Of a stretch of DNA of 32,844 bases, positions 23,109 to 32,059 are shown piece after piece. Origin of the DNA: Candidatus Thiosymbion oneisti (GTDB lineage: Bacteria; Pseudomonadota; Gammaproteobacteria; Chromatiales; Chromatiaceae); the NCBI RefSeq assembly GCF_900092655.1, contig NZ_FLUY01000587.1, forward strand, positions 1 to 32,844, written 5' to 3'. The position numbers and the translations under genes are program-made. Every line of letters begins with the position of its first letter. The first letter of the stretch is position 1. Below the pieces are notes generated by a model. That model was not told the DNA's origin and did no database searches. It worked only from the letters and a program-made list of their open reading frames with translations.

Positions 23109-23639
23109 ATGCCCTCTGTTTTGCGCCACCGCATCTTAGGCATCGATCCAGGCTCCCGCACGACCGGATTCGGGATAATCGACACGGACGGCAGGCGTAG
23201 CGTCCGCGTTGCCGGCGGCTGTATTCGGGTCGATCACCTGCCTTGGCCACGGCGGTTGGGCGTGCTCTTCGACGGCATCGCCCAGGTGGTGGAGGAGTAT
23301 CGGCCCCATGAAATGGCGGTGGAGCAGCTCATCTTTGCCCGCGATGTGACCGCCGCCCTGAAGCTCGGTCAGGCCCGGGGGGCGGTGCTCTGCGCCGGGC
23401 TCAAGGGGGATATACAGGTCCACGAGTACAGCCCCAAATCGGTCAAGCTCGCCGTCGTGGGCACCGGGAGTGCGGAGAAGGCCCAGGTACAACACATGGT
23501 GCGGCTCCTGCTCTCCCTTGCGGAAACGCCACCGGAGGACGAGGCCGATGCCCTGGCCCTCGCCCTGTGTCATGCCCACTCCATGGGGATACCGGCGCGC
23601 CGCAGGGCCACAGCATCCTGGAGGGATTTTCGGCCGTGA
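23109..23639 (+). CDS. ruvC: Holliday-junction resolvase RuvC
   Basis: 176 residues from the ATG at 23109; a TTG at 23121 with better spacing from AAGAG is an alternative. The RNase-H-like catalytic acids are all present: Asp13 in ILGIDPGS, Glu72 in AVEQLIFARD, and Asp144 and Asp147 in PEDEADALALALCHAH. RuvC cuts the four-way junction after branch migration by RuvAB. The usual upstream neighbour yebC is absent; instead a transposase relic and a MITE precede it, so the original promoter was probably displaced. The stop overlaps the ruvA start (GTGA). Confidence 0.95.
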   Translation: MPSVLRHRILGIDPGSRTTGFGIIDTDGRRSVRVAGGCIRVDHLPWPRRLGVLFDGIAQVVEEYRPHEMAVEQLIFARDVTAALKLGQARGAVLCAGLKGDIQVHEYSPKSVKLAVVGTGSAEKAQVQHMVRLLLSLAETPPEDEADALALALCHAHSMGIPARRRATASWRDFRP

Positions 23640-24244
23640 TCGGCAGGCTACGCGGTGAGATCGTCTCCAAACATCCGCCCCAGCTTATGCTCGAGGTAAA
23701 CGGCGTCGGCTACGAGCTCGAGGCCCCCATGTCCACCTTCTACGATCTGCCGCCCGTCGGGGAGCAGGTCACGCTGGTCACTCATCTGACCGTGCGCGAG
23801 GACGCCCAGCTGCTCTACGGCTTTCTGCGCGAGGAGGACCGTGCCCTGTTCCGCAATCTGCTCAAGGTCAACGGTGTAGGTGCGCGCATGGCCCTGGCCA
23901 TTCTCTCCGGCATGGACGCCCGGCAGTTCGCCCTGTGTGTCCGGCAGGAGGATGTCACTGCCCTGACGCGATTACCCGGCATCGGTAAGAAGACGGCCCA
24001 GCGCCTGGTTATGGAGCTGCGGGATCGCGTAGATGCGGTGCCTACCGGGTCGCCGGTCGGTGTTGCGTCCTCGCCATCGACCGGCGGCAGTGAAGGTTCT
24101 GCGTTAGTCGATGCGATCGGTGCGCTTACGGCCCTCGGCTACAAGCCCGCCGACGCCAACCGTATGGCCCGCGCGGCGGACGACGGGACCAAGACCTCCG
24201 AGGAGATCATTCGCGCCGCACTCAAAGCGGTGAACACACCCTGA
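23636..24244 (+). CDS. ruvA: Holliday-junction branch-migration protein RuvA
   Basis: The GTG at 23636 is chosen because it gives V/MIGRLRGEIVSK, the conserved N-terminus, overlaps the ruvC stop by four bases and has GGAGG upstream; the frame is open 69 bases further. 202 residues. The N-terminal OB domain ends near VREDAQLLYGF, followed by two helix-hairpin-helix motifs (LLKVNGVGARMALAIL and LTRLPGIGKKTAQRLV) and the C-terminal RuvB-binding domain (DAIGALTALGYKPADA). The tetramer holds the junction flat for RuvB. Confidence 0.96.
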   Translation: MIGRLRGEIVSKHPPQLMLEVNGVGYELEAPMSTFYDLPPVGEQVTLVTHLTVREDAQLLYGFLREEDRALFRNLLKVNGVGARMALAILSGMDARQFALCVRQEDVTALTRLPGIGKKTAQRLVMELRDRVDAVPTGSPVGVASSPSTGGSEGSALVDAIGALTALGYKPADANRMARAADDGTKTSEEIIRAALKAVNTP

Positions 24245-24255
24245 CACCCTGGTAT

Positions 24256-24450
24256 AGCAGTGCCGAAGTAGCGATAACATCGGTTTGGTTCTTCCATTGG
24301 GAATTCTTTTTTGCCGCAAATGAACGCGAATGAACGCAAATCGGAAGAAATCGATTCGCTATCATTGATGATTCTTAATCTATTCGCGTTTATTTACGGC
24401 TAAATCTTCCGTGAAGATCCTGCCTGCTCTCAATGTTATCGGTAAGTAAG
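24256..24450. repeat. Palindromic repeat in the ruvA-ruvB gap
   Basis: TGCCGCAAATGAACGCGAAT (about 24312) is inverted as ATTCGCGTTTATTTACGGCT (about 24384), with mismatches. The outer ends GAAGTAGCGATAACAT and ATGTTATCGGTAAGTA are also partly inverted. The left half recurs in reverse at about 16630-16700. No gene is present. With the MITE that follows it makes a 384-bp gap between ruvA and ruvB. Confidence 0.65.
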
Positions 24451-24463
24451 AGCATCTGTACTA

Positions 24464-24608
24464 GGTCGTGTTGACATTTAGAAGGTTCGCACAGCGGACC
24501 CTACGTTAACCATCTGATTGACTGTAGGGTCCGCTGTGCGGACCGCCGGAATGTTGCAGTCATTCAACATATGAAAACAGTCGGTTAGCGTTAAATGTCA
24601 ATAGGACC
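24464..24608. mobile_element. MITE copy B, TA target duplication, upstream of ruvB
   Basis: 145 bp, nearly identical to the copy at 13684-13826. Its ends are GGTCGTGTTGACATTTA and TAAATGTCAATAGGACC, flanked by TA at 24462-24463 and 24609-24610. The internal CGCACAGCGGACCCTAC / GTAGGGTCCGCTGTGCG inverted repeat is kept. It ends 20 bases before the ruvB start codon, so it probably replaced the native ribosome-site region. Confidence 0.85.
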
Positions 24609-24628
24609 TAGGCCAAGACGACACCGGC

Positions 24629-25687
24629 ATGAGTGATCCCAACCGCCTGATCCGTCCGGAAGCCGAGTCCGAGGACCAGGCCCTGGACCGGGCCATCCGG
24701 CCCCGGCGCTTGGTCGATTATATCGGCCAGCCGGCGGTGTGCGAGCAGATGGAGATCTTCATCCAGGCCGCCCGTGGGCGTGGTGATGCCTTGGATCATG
24801 TGCTCATCTTCGGTCCGCCGGGACTGGGCAAGACGACGCTGGCCCACATCATTGCCCACGAGCTGCAGGTGGGCCTGCGTCAGACCTCCGGCCCGGTGCT
24901 GGAGAAGCCGGGGGATCTCGCCGCCCTGCTCACCAATCTGGAGCCTGGGGATGTCCTGTTCGTGGATGAGATCCACCGCCTGAGCCCCGTCGTCGAGGAG
25001 GTCCTCTATCCCGCCCTGGAGGACTACCAGCTCGACATCATGATCGGGGAGGGACCGGCCGCCCGTTCCATCAGGCTGGATCTGCCTCCCTTTACGCTCG
25101 TAGGCGCGACGACCCGCGCCGGGCTCTTGACCTCGCCCCTGCGTGACCGCTTCGGGATCGTGCAGCGGTTGGAGTATTACTCGCCAGAGGAGCTTACCCT
25201 TATCGTCCAGCGTTCCGCCGCTATCCTGGGCCTCCCGACCGAGGCGGACGGCGCCCGGGAGATCGCGCGTCGCTCCCGCGGCACGCCCCGCATTGCCAAC
25301 CGGTTGCTGCGGCGGGTGCGGGACTATGCACAGGTCAAGGCCGGGGGCCGCATCACGGCAGAGGTGGCGGACCAGGCGTTGTCCATGCTCAAGGTGGACG
25401 GCTTGGGCTTCGACCACATGGACCGGCGGCTGCTGCAGGCGGTGATCGAGAAGTTCGCTGGCGGACCGGTCGGGGTGGAGAGCCTGGCGGCGGCCATCGG
25501 CGAGGAACGGGGCACCATCGAGGATGTACTCGAGCCCTACCTCATCCAGCAGGGATTTCTCATGCGCACGCCCCGGGGACGGATGGCAACCCCGGCGGCC
25601 TATGGGCACTTCGGCCTGGCCGCGCCACCGGGGGTCTTACCGCAGGCCGAGATGCGGGACTTGTTCGGGAGCGGAGAAGAGGGCTAG
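24629..25687 (+). CDS. ruvB: Holliday-junction helicase RuvB
   Basis: 352 residues from the ATG at 24629. Walker A is GPPGLGKTT at 62-70 and Walker [11 protein letters not shown] at about 109-118; the sensor segment [18 protein letters not shown] and the C-terminal winged helix ([17 protein letters not shown]) are present. RuvB hexamers drive branch migration with RuvA. There is no clear Shine-Dalgarno sequence in the 17 bases between the MITE and the ATG, and the gene is cut off from ruvA by 384 bp of repeats, so its expression may be weaker or driven from within the repeats. Confidence 0.96.
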   Translation: MSDPNRLIRPEAESEDQALDRAIRPRRLVDYIGQPAVCEQMEIFIQAARGRGDALDHVLIFGPPGLGKTTLAHIIAHELQVGLRQTSGPVLEKPGDLAALLTNLEPGDVLFVDEIHRLSPVVEEVLYPALEDYQLDIMIGEGPAARSIRLDLPPFTLVGATTRAGLLTSPLRDRFGIVQRLEYYSPEELTLIVQRSAAILGLPTEADGAREIARRSRGTPRIANRLLRRVRDYAQVKAGGRITAEVADQALSMLKVDGLGFDHMDRRLLQAVIEKFAGGPVGVESLAAAIGEERGTIEDVLEPYLIQQGFLMRTPRGRMATPAAYGHFGLAAPPGVLPQAEMRDLFGSGEEG

Positions 25688-25690
25688 CCC

Positions 25691-25842
25691 GTAGGATGTG
25701 GTGAGCGCGGGAGATTTTTCAGGATAGCACTGCTGGGTGGCGCGAACCGCATCTTTGGACGCTGGGCGGGCCATCCATTGATGCGGTTCGCGTCCTCTCA
25801 TAGTGCCATCCTGTAAGACCCACCGCGCTCACCGCATCCTAC
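25691..25842. repeat. Palindromic repeat between the convergent ruvB and lptB
   Basis: GTAGGATGTGGTGAGCGCGG at 25691 is inverted at 25825-25842 (…GCGCTCACCGCATCCTAC). CAGGATAGCAC pairs with GTGCCATCCTG inside it, and CGCGAACCGCAT with ATGCGGTTCGCG. A partial copy is at 31770-31840. Lying between two converging genes, it may act as a two-way terminator. Confidence 0.8.
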
Positions 25843-25908
25843 ACCCGACGTGAGGTCCGCGCGGGCAGGTTGCGCCGGGGGTAATAGGGATGTCGGTTCC
25901 CGATCCGT

Positions 25909-26634
25909 TCACAGGGTGAAGTGCTCGCCCAGGTAGACCGCACGCACCTCCGCGTTTTCCAGCAGCTCCCGCGGCCCGCCTTCGGCGATGACCTTGCCCT
26001 CATTGATGATATAGGCCCGGTCACAGATATCGAGGGTCTCGCGGACATTGTGATCGGTAATCAGGACGCCGATGTTGCGGTCCCGCAGATGGGCGACGAT
26101 GTTTTTGATGTCCCTCACGGCGATGGGATCGATACCGGCGAAGGGCTCGTCGAGCAGCATTACCTGCGGATCCATTGCCAGCGCGCGCGCGATCTCCAGG
26201 CGCCGGCGTTCACCGCCCGAGAGGCTCAGGGCCAGCGATTCACCCACATGGGCGATACCCAGCTCTTCGAGCAGCTCTAGCCCGCGGTTCTCCTGCGCCT
26301 GCCGGTTGAGGTCCCGGCGCGTCTGGAGGATCGCCATCAGGTTGTCCCTGGCGGTGAGCTTGCGGAAGACCGACGGTTCCTGGGCAAGATAACTCAGGCC
26401 CTGCCGGGCGCGGGCGTGCATCGGGAGCAGGGTGATGTTGCGCTCCTGGAGATAGATGGTCCCCTCGTCGGCGTGAATCAGTCCGACAATCATATAAAAG
26501 CAGGTGGTCTTACCCGCGCCGTTGGGTCCGAGCAGGCCCACGACTTCGCCCGAGTTGACACCGATGCTGACGCCTTTCAGGACCGTACGACGACGGTAGC
26601 TCTTGACCAGATGGGTTGCTCGGAGGGTCGTCAT
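25909..26634 (-). CDS. lptB: LPS export ABC transporter ATP-binding protein LptB
   Basis: 241 residues. Walker A GPNGAGKTT at 36-44, signature LSGGE at 138-142, Walker B VMLLDEP at 158-164, and the switch histidine at 195 (ITDHNVRE). LptB2FGC pulls lipopolysaccharide out of the inner membrane and pushes it along the LptA bridge. The start overlaps the lptA stop by four bases. The gene usually found next, rpoN, is missing here; the operon ends against ruvB with a palindromic repeat between. Confidence 0.97.
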   Translation of the reverse strand: MTTLRATHLVKSYRRRTVLKGVSIGVNSGEVVGLLGPNGAGKTTCFYMIVGLIHADEGTIYLQERNITLLPMHARARQGLSYLAQEPSVFRKLTARDNLMAILQTRRDLNRQAQENRGLELLEELGIAHVGESLALSLSGGERRRLEIARALAMDPQVMLLDEPFAGIDPIAVRDIKNIVAHLRDRNIGVLITDHNVRETLDICDRAYIINEGKVIAEGGPRELLENAEVRAVYLGEHFTL

Positions 26635-27158
26635 TGAGGCGACGGAGAGATACGGATCTTTACCCGCTCCTTCCCCTTGGCGACGGTTCCCGCTTTGATC
26701 CGGGCCCGGGCCCGATCATAGATGATATGGTCGCTGCGGAAGGTATCCTCGCCCTGGAACACGACGGCTTGGCCGATGAGGGTGATTTCGTCCTTGGCTG
26801 TGTCGTACTCCATATGCAGGGCCGCTGCCTCGAGGTCCTCCTCATCTCCCTCCTCCCGTTGCAGATAGGTCGCGGGGGTACCGATTACGATGATGAACTC
26901 GGGTCTGCGCTCCGGATCATGGTGCACCATGACCTGATCACCCCGGAGTTCCATATTGCCCTGCCTGGCGAAGACGTCTCCCCTATAGATGCTTAAAGAT
27001 ATGGCCTCGAAGAGTTCCGCGCTGTCCGCTTCCAGGTAGAGTGGCCCCTCGGGATCGTCTTCGAGGGCCGGCAGGCACCGGGGGACGAGGAGTAATGCCG
27101 GCACCAGGATCGGCATCGCCAGGACGGTAAGGGCGCGGGAGGCGATTCTTGGCATCAT
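26631..27158 (-). CDS. lptA: LPS transport periplasmic protein LptA
   Basis: 175 residues, with a signal peptide to about residue 31 (VLAMPILVPALLLVPRCLPA). The mature part begins LEDDPEGPLYLEADSAELFE and follows the LptA/OstA beta-jellyroll pattern (IYRGDVFARQGNMELRGDQV, LIGQAVVFQGEDTFRSDHI). It bridges the periplasm and carries LPS from LptC to LptD. Four-base overlaps join it to lptC and lptB. Confidence 0.94.
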   Translation of the reverse strand: MMPRIASRALTVLAMPILVPALLLVPRCLPALEDDPEGPLYLEADSAELFEAISLSIYRGDVFARQGNMELRGDQVMVHHDPERRPEFIIVIGTPATYLQREEGDEEDLEAAALHMEYDTAKDEITLIGQAVVFQGEDTFRSDHIIYDRARARIKAGTVAKGKERVKIRISPSPQ

Positions 27159-27790
27159 TGCGGTTGCCTCGGGTGGTCGTTCGACTGGTTGTTCGACCTT
27201 GGGGGCGTTTCCTCATCGGCTCGGGAGATAACCAGCTCGCCTCGAACCCGTCCCAACAGCTTGATCTGCAACTTCTCTTCCAGCCACACCTGGGCGCCGT
27301 TTTCCGCGGTCACCCAGTCGGTCTCACTCGTGATCCGCACCGGCTGGTCCGTGTGGGCGTAATTTTCGTCCCGCTTCACCACCAGCTCGCGGGTCTTCAT
27401 ATGCACCGGCTGCGTCCCGACCCCGGCCGCGCGGTCGATGTGCACCTCACCATGCATCCGGATCAGATTGTCGTCACTCGAGATCCAGGCCGTCTCGGAA
27501 CGTACCAGCCAGGGCGGACCCGTTTCCACGTACAGGGTCAGGCGGGGGATTTCCAGCTCTTTGGTGTCATCGTCGGGGTAATGGCGCAGCTCAGTAGCGG
27601 TCAGATGCCTGTGTGGTGCCCCGAATTCGTCTATCCTAGTCACATCGAAGTTGTCGACTGTGTAATCGGGACGGCGTTCCGAGTCGTCTGTATTCGGACC
27701 CGGTGTCTCCCCGCCTTGGCGTAGCCACCAGGCAAGCGCTCCCACTGACGCCATGGCCAGGACCAGAATACGTTGGCGCGCCGACAGCAT
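27155..27790 (-). CDS. lptC: LPS export protein LptC
   Basis: 211 residues. A single N-terminal membrane segment lies at about 7-24 (RILVLAMASVGALAWWL), followed by a periplasmic OstA-like domain (DYTVDNFDVTRIDEFGAPHR, DDNLIRMHGEVHIDRAAGVG). LptC receives LPS from LptB2FG and hands it to LptA. It lies 25 bases after kdsC and overlaps lptA by four. Confidence 0.94.
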   Translation of the reverse strand: MLSARQRILVLAMASVGALAWWLRQGGETPGPNTDDSERRPDYTVDNFDVTRIDEFGAPHRHLTATELRHYPDDDTKELEIPRLTLYVETGPPWLVRSETAWISSDDNLIRMHGEVHIDRAAGVGTQPVHMKTRELVVKRDENYAHTDQPVRITSETDWVTAENGAQVWLEEKLQIKLLGRVRGELVISRADEETPPRSNNQSNDHPRQPQ

Positions 27791-27815
27791 ACCAGGTTAC
27801 CTTGTCGTCGTTGGG

Positions 27816-28337
27816 CTAGAGATAAGGCGCGATCATCCCGTCCAGGGTACCCTGGGCCTCCATGATAAGGTCGCACACCTCACGCGCGGCGCCCCGTCCA
27901 CCAGGGAAGTGGGTCTGCCAATGGGAATGGTTCCGGGCCAGGGGGTGGGCATCGGCGACGGCGACCGCGAGACCGACTCGGCGCATGATCGGCAGATCGA
28001 CCAGGTCGTCTCCCACATAGACGATCTGTTCATCGCTCAGGTCCAGGATCGTCTTGAGTGCTTCGTAGGCCCGCAGCTTGTCGTCCTGTCCCTGATAGAC
28101 ATGCGTTATCCCCAGGTGCTCCATCCGCAGGCGCACCACTTCCGAGGTCCGGCCCGTGATGACGGCCAGGGTGACGCCGGTCTGTTGCAGCATCTTCATG
28201 CCGTGACCGTCCCGGGAGTGGAACGCCTTGTACTCCTGACCGTCATCGCCGAGGAAGAGGCTGCCGTCGGTCAGGACCCCGTCCACGTCGAAGATCACTA
28301 ACCGGACCTGTCTTGCCCGCCCGAGAATATCCTGCAT
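27816..28337 (-). CDS. kdsC: 3-deoxy-D-manno-octulosonate 8-phosphate phosphatase KdsC
   Basis: 173 residues of the HAD superfamily, C0 type without a cap domain. Motif I is FDVDGVLTDG with the nucleophile pair at Asp17 and Asp19, motif II VITGR at about 59-63, and motif IV VGDDLVDLP with GDD at 109-111. It removes phosphate from KDO-8-phosphate in lipid A-core biosynthesis. Its ATG starts one base after the fadL stop (TGACATG), so it is probably translated by re-initiation. The isomerase gene kdsD, the usual upstream neighbour, is not here. Confidence 0.95.
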   Translation of the reverse strand: MQDILGRARQVRLVIFDVDGVLTDGSLFLGDDGQEYKAFHSRDGHGMKMLQQTGVTLAVITGRTSEVVRLRMEHLGITHVYQGQDDKLRAYEALKTILDLSDEQIVYVGDDLVDLPIMRRVGLAVAVADAHPLARNHSHWQTHFPGGRGAAREVCDLIMEAQGTLDGMIAPYL

Positions 28338-28338
28338 G

Positions 28339-29685
28339 TCAGAAGGTCTTGCTCAGCTCCAACGCGAACAAGTGGGCGTTGCCCTCATAATTGCCGTTGA
28401 TGGCGTCGGTGCCGTTGATTTCTTTCCCGAGATCCGCCACCGGGGTATAGGGGTTGCTGCTCCGGTAGTGTCGGTCCTTGAATTTCACGTACATGTAGCC
28501 GACGTCAAGGGCCCAACCCTGACCCAGCTCCTGACCGACACCGAAGCTGAAGAGATGGCGATCGTTGTCGGGTACGCGGGCACTGTAGTGGTCCTGTTTC
28601 TGCCCCGTCTCGTCGAAGGCATAGCCGCAGCGTAGCTGGGTGCCGGGTAGGACATCATAGGTCAGGCCCAGACGGTAGGCGTTAGTATCTTCCCACGCAT
28701 TGACCTCGGAGAACAGGGTCCTGCCGGTGGCCCTGCTCTTGATCTCGATCCGGTCGAACTCGCTCCAGCCGATCCGGGTCCAGTCGAACTCGACCGCCAA
28801 CCTATCGGTGAACGCATAGCGGGCGCCGAGTTGCAGACGCCAGGGCAGATTGAGGTCCAGCTTTGCCGCCTGGGCCACCGGTAAGCCGGAGCCCGGTTTT
28901 ATCGTGCCCAGGAAGGCGAGCGTGGAATTCAGGGGCTTATAGTGTCCCGTCAGTTTCGAGGTAGAGGAGGAGTGATAGACGGCACCGAAACTCCACGCGC
29001 CACGGCGATACAGGACGCTGGCATTCCAGCCCCAACCGTCGCCGTCCCCGCTCATGCCGGTCAGCTGAGAATCGAGCCGTGCGGAGTTGGTCTTATAGTA
29101 GTCCAGACCGGCCGCCACACTGAGATCCTCGTTCACCTTGTAGACCAGCGTCGGAACCAAGGCCACGGTTTCCAATTTGCTGTTCGTCGGGTGGGCACCG
29201 AAGGGTAGCGGCAGGGTGACGCCCGGGGCCACCGTAACCGGCGCCGCCCCACTCAGCTTGGGAAAGGTCCCGGTTTCCCAACGGGTCTCCAATCCGAACG
29301 GGGCACTGATACCCAGGCCGATCCGCCAGCGGTCATGGACCCGGATGGCGGCCTGGAACAGGGGGGCGGTGACCCAGTCGGCACCGGCGCTGTCATGGTG
29401 TCCCGTGGCCGTGTCGACGCTGAAGCTCAGCCCGATGAAGAGGGCCCCCAGAGAGACGCTCGTCCGGTCGTGGAACCCCATGGCGGCGGGGTTGTAGGCG
29501 AAGGCCCCCTTTTCTTCCGGGTTTGCGACCACCGCATTGGACATAGCGGTCCCCAGGGCGGAGGCCTCCGGGAGGGAAAAGCCCGAGGCCATTGCGGCCG
29601 TCGCTCCCAATTGCAGACAAAGTCCGCCCACAAGCCCACCCAGCATAGCCGCTTGAGTCCGGCGGAACGCCGACGATTGCCTCAT
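28339..29685 (-). CDS. fadL: OmpP1/FadL/TodX-family outer-membrane transporter
   Basis: 448 residues from the ATG at 29685, with AGAGGTGAT upstream. The signal peptide ends near residue 33 (…GATAAMA), and the mature protein starts SGFSLPEASALGTAMSNAVV, the FadL N-terminal plug pattern with NPAAMGFHDRTSVSLGA. The rest is a beta-barrel ending in the outer-membrane signature …HLFALELSKTF. FadL porins admit long-chain fatty acids and other hydrophobic molecules. It is unusual as the gene directly before kdsC, and could drive the LPS genes behind it. The exact substrate is unknown. Confidence 0.92.
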   Translation of the reverse strand: MRQSSAFRRTQAAMLGGLVGGLCLQLGATAAMASGFSLPEASALGTAMSNAVVANPEEKGAFAYNPAAMGFHDRTSVSLGALFIGLSFSVDTATGHHDSAGADWVTAPLFQAAIRVHDRWRIGLGISAPFGLETRWETGTFPKLSGAAPVTVAPGVTLPLPFGAHPTNSKLETVALVPTLVYKVNEDLSVAAGLDYYKTNSARLDSQLTGMSGDGDGWGWNASVLYRRGAWSFGAVYHSSSTSKLTGHYKPLNSTLAFLGTIKPGSGLPVAQAAKLDLNLPWRLQLGARYAFTDRLAVEFDWTRIGWSEFDRIEIKSRATGRTLFSEVNAWEDTNAYRLGLTYDVLPGTQLRCGYAFDETGQKQDHYSARVPDNDRHLFSFGVGQELGQGWALDVGYMYVKFKDRHYRSSNPYTPVADLGKEINGTDAINGNYEGNAHLFALELSKTF

Positions 29686-29805
29686 GATTCATCACCTCTT
29701 CATTATCGTTATGGGTTGTCCCGGCGCCGGGCATATGATGCCGTAACCGTTTGCCGCCTCGGCAACGCGGGTGCTTCCATGAACTCCCGCCTCACCGCAT
29801 TCCGC

Positions 29806-30375
29806 CTACCCTACATGCAGGACGCTACCCTCATCAACCCTTCCGATGAGGGTGTGAAAATACTCCCAGTCGAAGGCCGCTCCCGGATCCGTCTTACGGC
29901 CGGGCGCGATGTCACTGTGGCCGACGATGCGTTCCAAGCCGATGTCCGGGAAACGGGCCCGGATAGCCTGAGTCGCTTGGGCCAGTACCCGATACTGGAT
30001 CTCCGCGTAGGGAAGCTCGTCCGTACCCTCCAGCTCGACCCCGATGGCGAAATCGTTGCACGCCGCGCGGCCCGCGAAGCGCGAAACCCCCGCGTGCCAG
30101 GCGCGCTTGTAAAGATCCACATACTGAATCAACTCGCCGTCGCGACGGATGAGCAGATGGGAGGAGACGCGCAGCCCGGCGATGGCCCGGAAATAGGGAT
30201 GGGCCTCCGGGTCCAGGCGGTTTTGAAACAGATCATCGATCCAGGGGCCACCGAACACCCCGGGCGGCAAGCTGATGCCATGAATCACCAGCAGCTCCAC
30301 GGCCACGCCCGGGGGACGTTCATCCCAGTTCGGGCAAGGCGCGCGCCGGGCTTGGGGCAACCAGCCGTCGGGCAT
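29806..30375 (-). CDS. ampD: 1,6-anhydro-N-acetylmuramyl-L-alanine amidase AmpD
   Basis: The ATG at 30375 (MPDGWLPQARRAPCPNWD) is chosen because it matches the start of E. coli AmpD and has GAGGG upstream; a TTG at 30420 would add 15 residues. 189 residues. The zinc ligands are visible: His in LLVIHGISLPPG, His and Asp in GHSDIAPGRKTDPG. RDGELIQYV…RAWHAGVS…CNDFAIGVELEGTD matches the cytosolic amidase closely. It cleaves the anhydro-muropeptides in cell-wall recycling. It lies 120 bases upstream of fadL on the same strand. Confidence 0.94.
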   Translation of the reverse strand: MPDGWLPQARRAPCPNWDERPPGVAVELLVIHGISLPPGVFGGPWIDDLFQNRLDPEAHPYFRAIAGLRVSSHLLIRRDGELIQYVDLYKRAWHAGVSRFAGRAACNDFAIGVELEGTDELPYAEIQYRVLAQATQAIRARFPDIGLERIVGHSDIAPGRKTDPGAAFDWEYFHTLIGRVDEGSVLHVG

Positions 30376-30420
30376 CTTCAGTCCCTCAATGTTCGGGGAG
30401 CGGTGATGGGCAGGTTTCAA

Positions 30421-30898
30421 ACGGGAACCTGTTCGATCCCGAAGCCCGGGGACAGGGCTGAACGCGCCCTAACCCAACCCGCCGGACTCGTCCCGACGCA
30501 GGAGGGATCTCGCCAAATAACCCCGGACCGCGCTACCACTACCGGGGGACTTCCAGATCCGAATCGAATAGGATACAAGTTTCCCATACTCAATCCAAGC
30601 CGGACTATCCCACCGCCATGAAATAGCCTTAACCAGTCGCCAGCCTTCAGCTATTCCGCAGCCCACAGCCTTGGCCTCATCGAGTTGGGTAGGTCCGTGG
30701 CCGGGCCGGGCCTATCCTACACCGCCGACGACTGGTCGGTGTGGCTCGCTGTGCTTACTGCCCATCCAGGATTCTGGTTTTGTACCCTACTGAATCATGC
30801 TACTCCCGAGCCGAGCTGCAACGGGAAGTGGCGTCGGGTAACCGGCGGCAGTAACATTTTATTATCTTATCCCCAATAGAAAGCACGAGGAACCAACC
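30421..30898. other. 478-bp gap without a credible gene
   Basis: Several frames are open but none has a ribosome site or recognisable domain. AGTCGCCAGCCTTCAGCTAT near 30637 looks like a dispersed-repeat type, but it has no second copy here. The promoters of ampD (minus) and of the potassium channel (plus) must lie in this divergent gap; no clear -35/-10 pair was identified. AATAACATTTTATTATCTTA-like AT-rich sequence at about 30850-30870 is the best candidate region for the channel. Confidence 0.4.
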
Positions 30899-31630
30899 GT
30901 GGATATAAAGGCAATCGTGGAGAGCAACGATACCCTACCAGGTCGCACATTCGATTTGATTGTGCAAGCCTTGATCCTGTTCTCTGTCATCACCTTTTCC
31001 ATCGAAACCTTGCCCGATCTCGATGCCGGCACCAGAAAATTGCTTGAGGTTACGGAAGTCATCATAGCAATCATCTTTACCTGTGAATATTTCCTCAGGC
31101 TGTATGTGGCGGAGCGCAAGATGAGTTATGCCCTGAGCTTTTACGGGCTCATCGATCTGATCGCCATCGTTCCCTTTTATCTTTTACCCGGCGTCGACCT
31201 GCGGTCGTTAAGGCTGTTTCGTCTGTTAAGCCTGTTTCGGCTGATGAAGCTGCTCCGATACAACAAGGCCATACATCAATTATCAAGGGCGCTTACCATC
31301 GCCAGAGAAGAGATTATCCTATTCAGCCTGATCACCCTCATGCTGTTATACCTGTCGGCCGTCGGGATCTATTATTTCGAAAATGAGGCCCAACCCGAGA
31401 CCTTCAAAAGCATCTTCCACAGCCTGTGGTGGGCCGTCGCCACTCTGTCAACGGTGGGTTATGGCGATATGTATCCGATAACGATAGGCGGCAAGCTATT
31501 TACCTTTATCATATTGATGCTTGGTCTATGTATTGTCGCCATTCCGACAGGATTGCTGGCATCCGCGCTATCAAGGGTCAAACTGGAAGACCACGAGAAG
31601 GAATCGACCGCTTTGGATGACAAGCCATAA
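30899..31630 (+). CDS. Voltage-gated-type potassium channel (ion transporter)
   Basis: 243 residues from a GTG at 30899, preceded by GAGGA at 8-base spacing. Six membrane segments: S1 about 17-37, S2 48-69, S3 76-97, S4 about 100-118, S5 138-158 and S6 199-221. S4 is charged (Arg102, Arg105, Arg108, Arg114, Lys117). The selectivity filter TVGYGD is at 185-190 after the pore helix. The filter marks K+ selectivity; the charged S4 suggests voltage gating, as in KvAP and Kch-like channels. The short cytoplasmic tail has no RCK or cyclic-nucleotide domain. It is not in an operon. Confidence 0.93.
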   Translation: MDIKAIVESNDTLPGRTFDLIVQALILFSVITFSIETLPDLDAGTRKLLEVTEVIIAIIFTCEYFLRLYVAERKMSYALSFYGLIDLIAIVPFYLLPGVDLRSLRLFRLLSLFRLMKLLRYNKAIHQLSRALTIAREEIILFSLITLMLLYLSAVGIYYFENEAQPETFKSIFHSLWWAVATLSTVGYGDMYPITIGGKLFTFIILMLGLCIVAIPTGLLASALSRVKLEDHEKESTALDDKP

Positions 31631-32059
31631 TCACCGCCGAATAGTCGTCAAAAGGGTAGTGTCAGCGGCCAAGGGTTCATGACGCTGGAGCGTCAGATCC
31701 CTCCTCCGTCGGGACCAGGTTTGCTCCCACGCTGGAGCGTGGGAGCCAGCCGACGAACTCGCATCGACCGTAGGATGCGGTGAGCGCAGTAGGTCTTACA
31801 GGATGGCACCGCGAGGCGGCGCGAACCGCATCAATGATGCGATGAGCCCGCGTAGGTCGGATAAGGCGCGCCTGCTGTGAAGCTGCATTGGCCGCGGTGA
31901 TTGGCGCGCCGTCACCCGACGCCGGGTGGCCATCGTGTCGGGTGGCGGCCATCCTTGGCCTTACCCGACCTTAGCGCTCGTTCCCACGCTCCAGCGTGGG
32001 AACGCCGTCTTGTCCGCTCCAGCGGACTCAGCTCCTCTATAGGCGTCGGCTGTTAGCCT

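Noticed and set aside
29335-30621. 428-residue open frame on the plus strand
   Set aside because: It covers ampD and the 5' part of fadL in antisense. Both minus-strand genes have clear family motifs.
30469-30666. 65-residue minus-strand frame with LVKAISWRWD
   Set aside because: No domain is recognisable and there is no ribosome site; it probably comes from a dispersed repeat.
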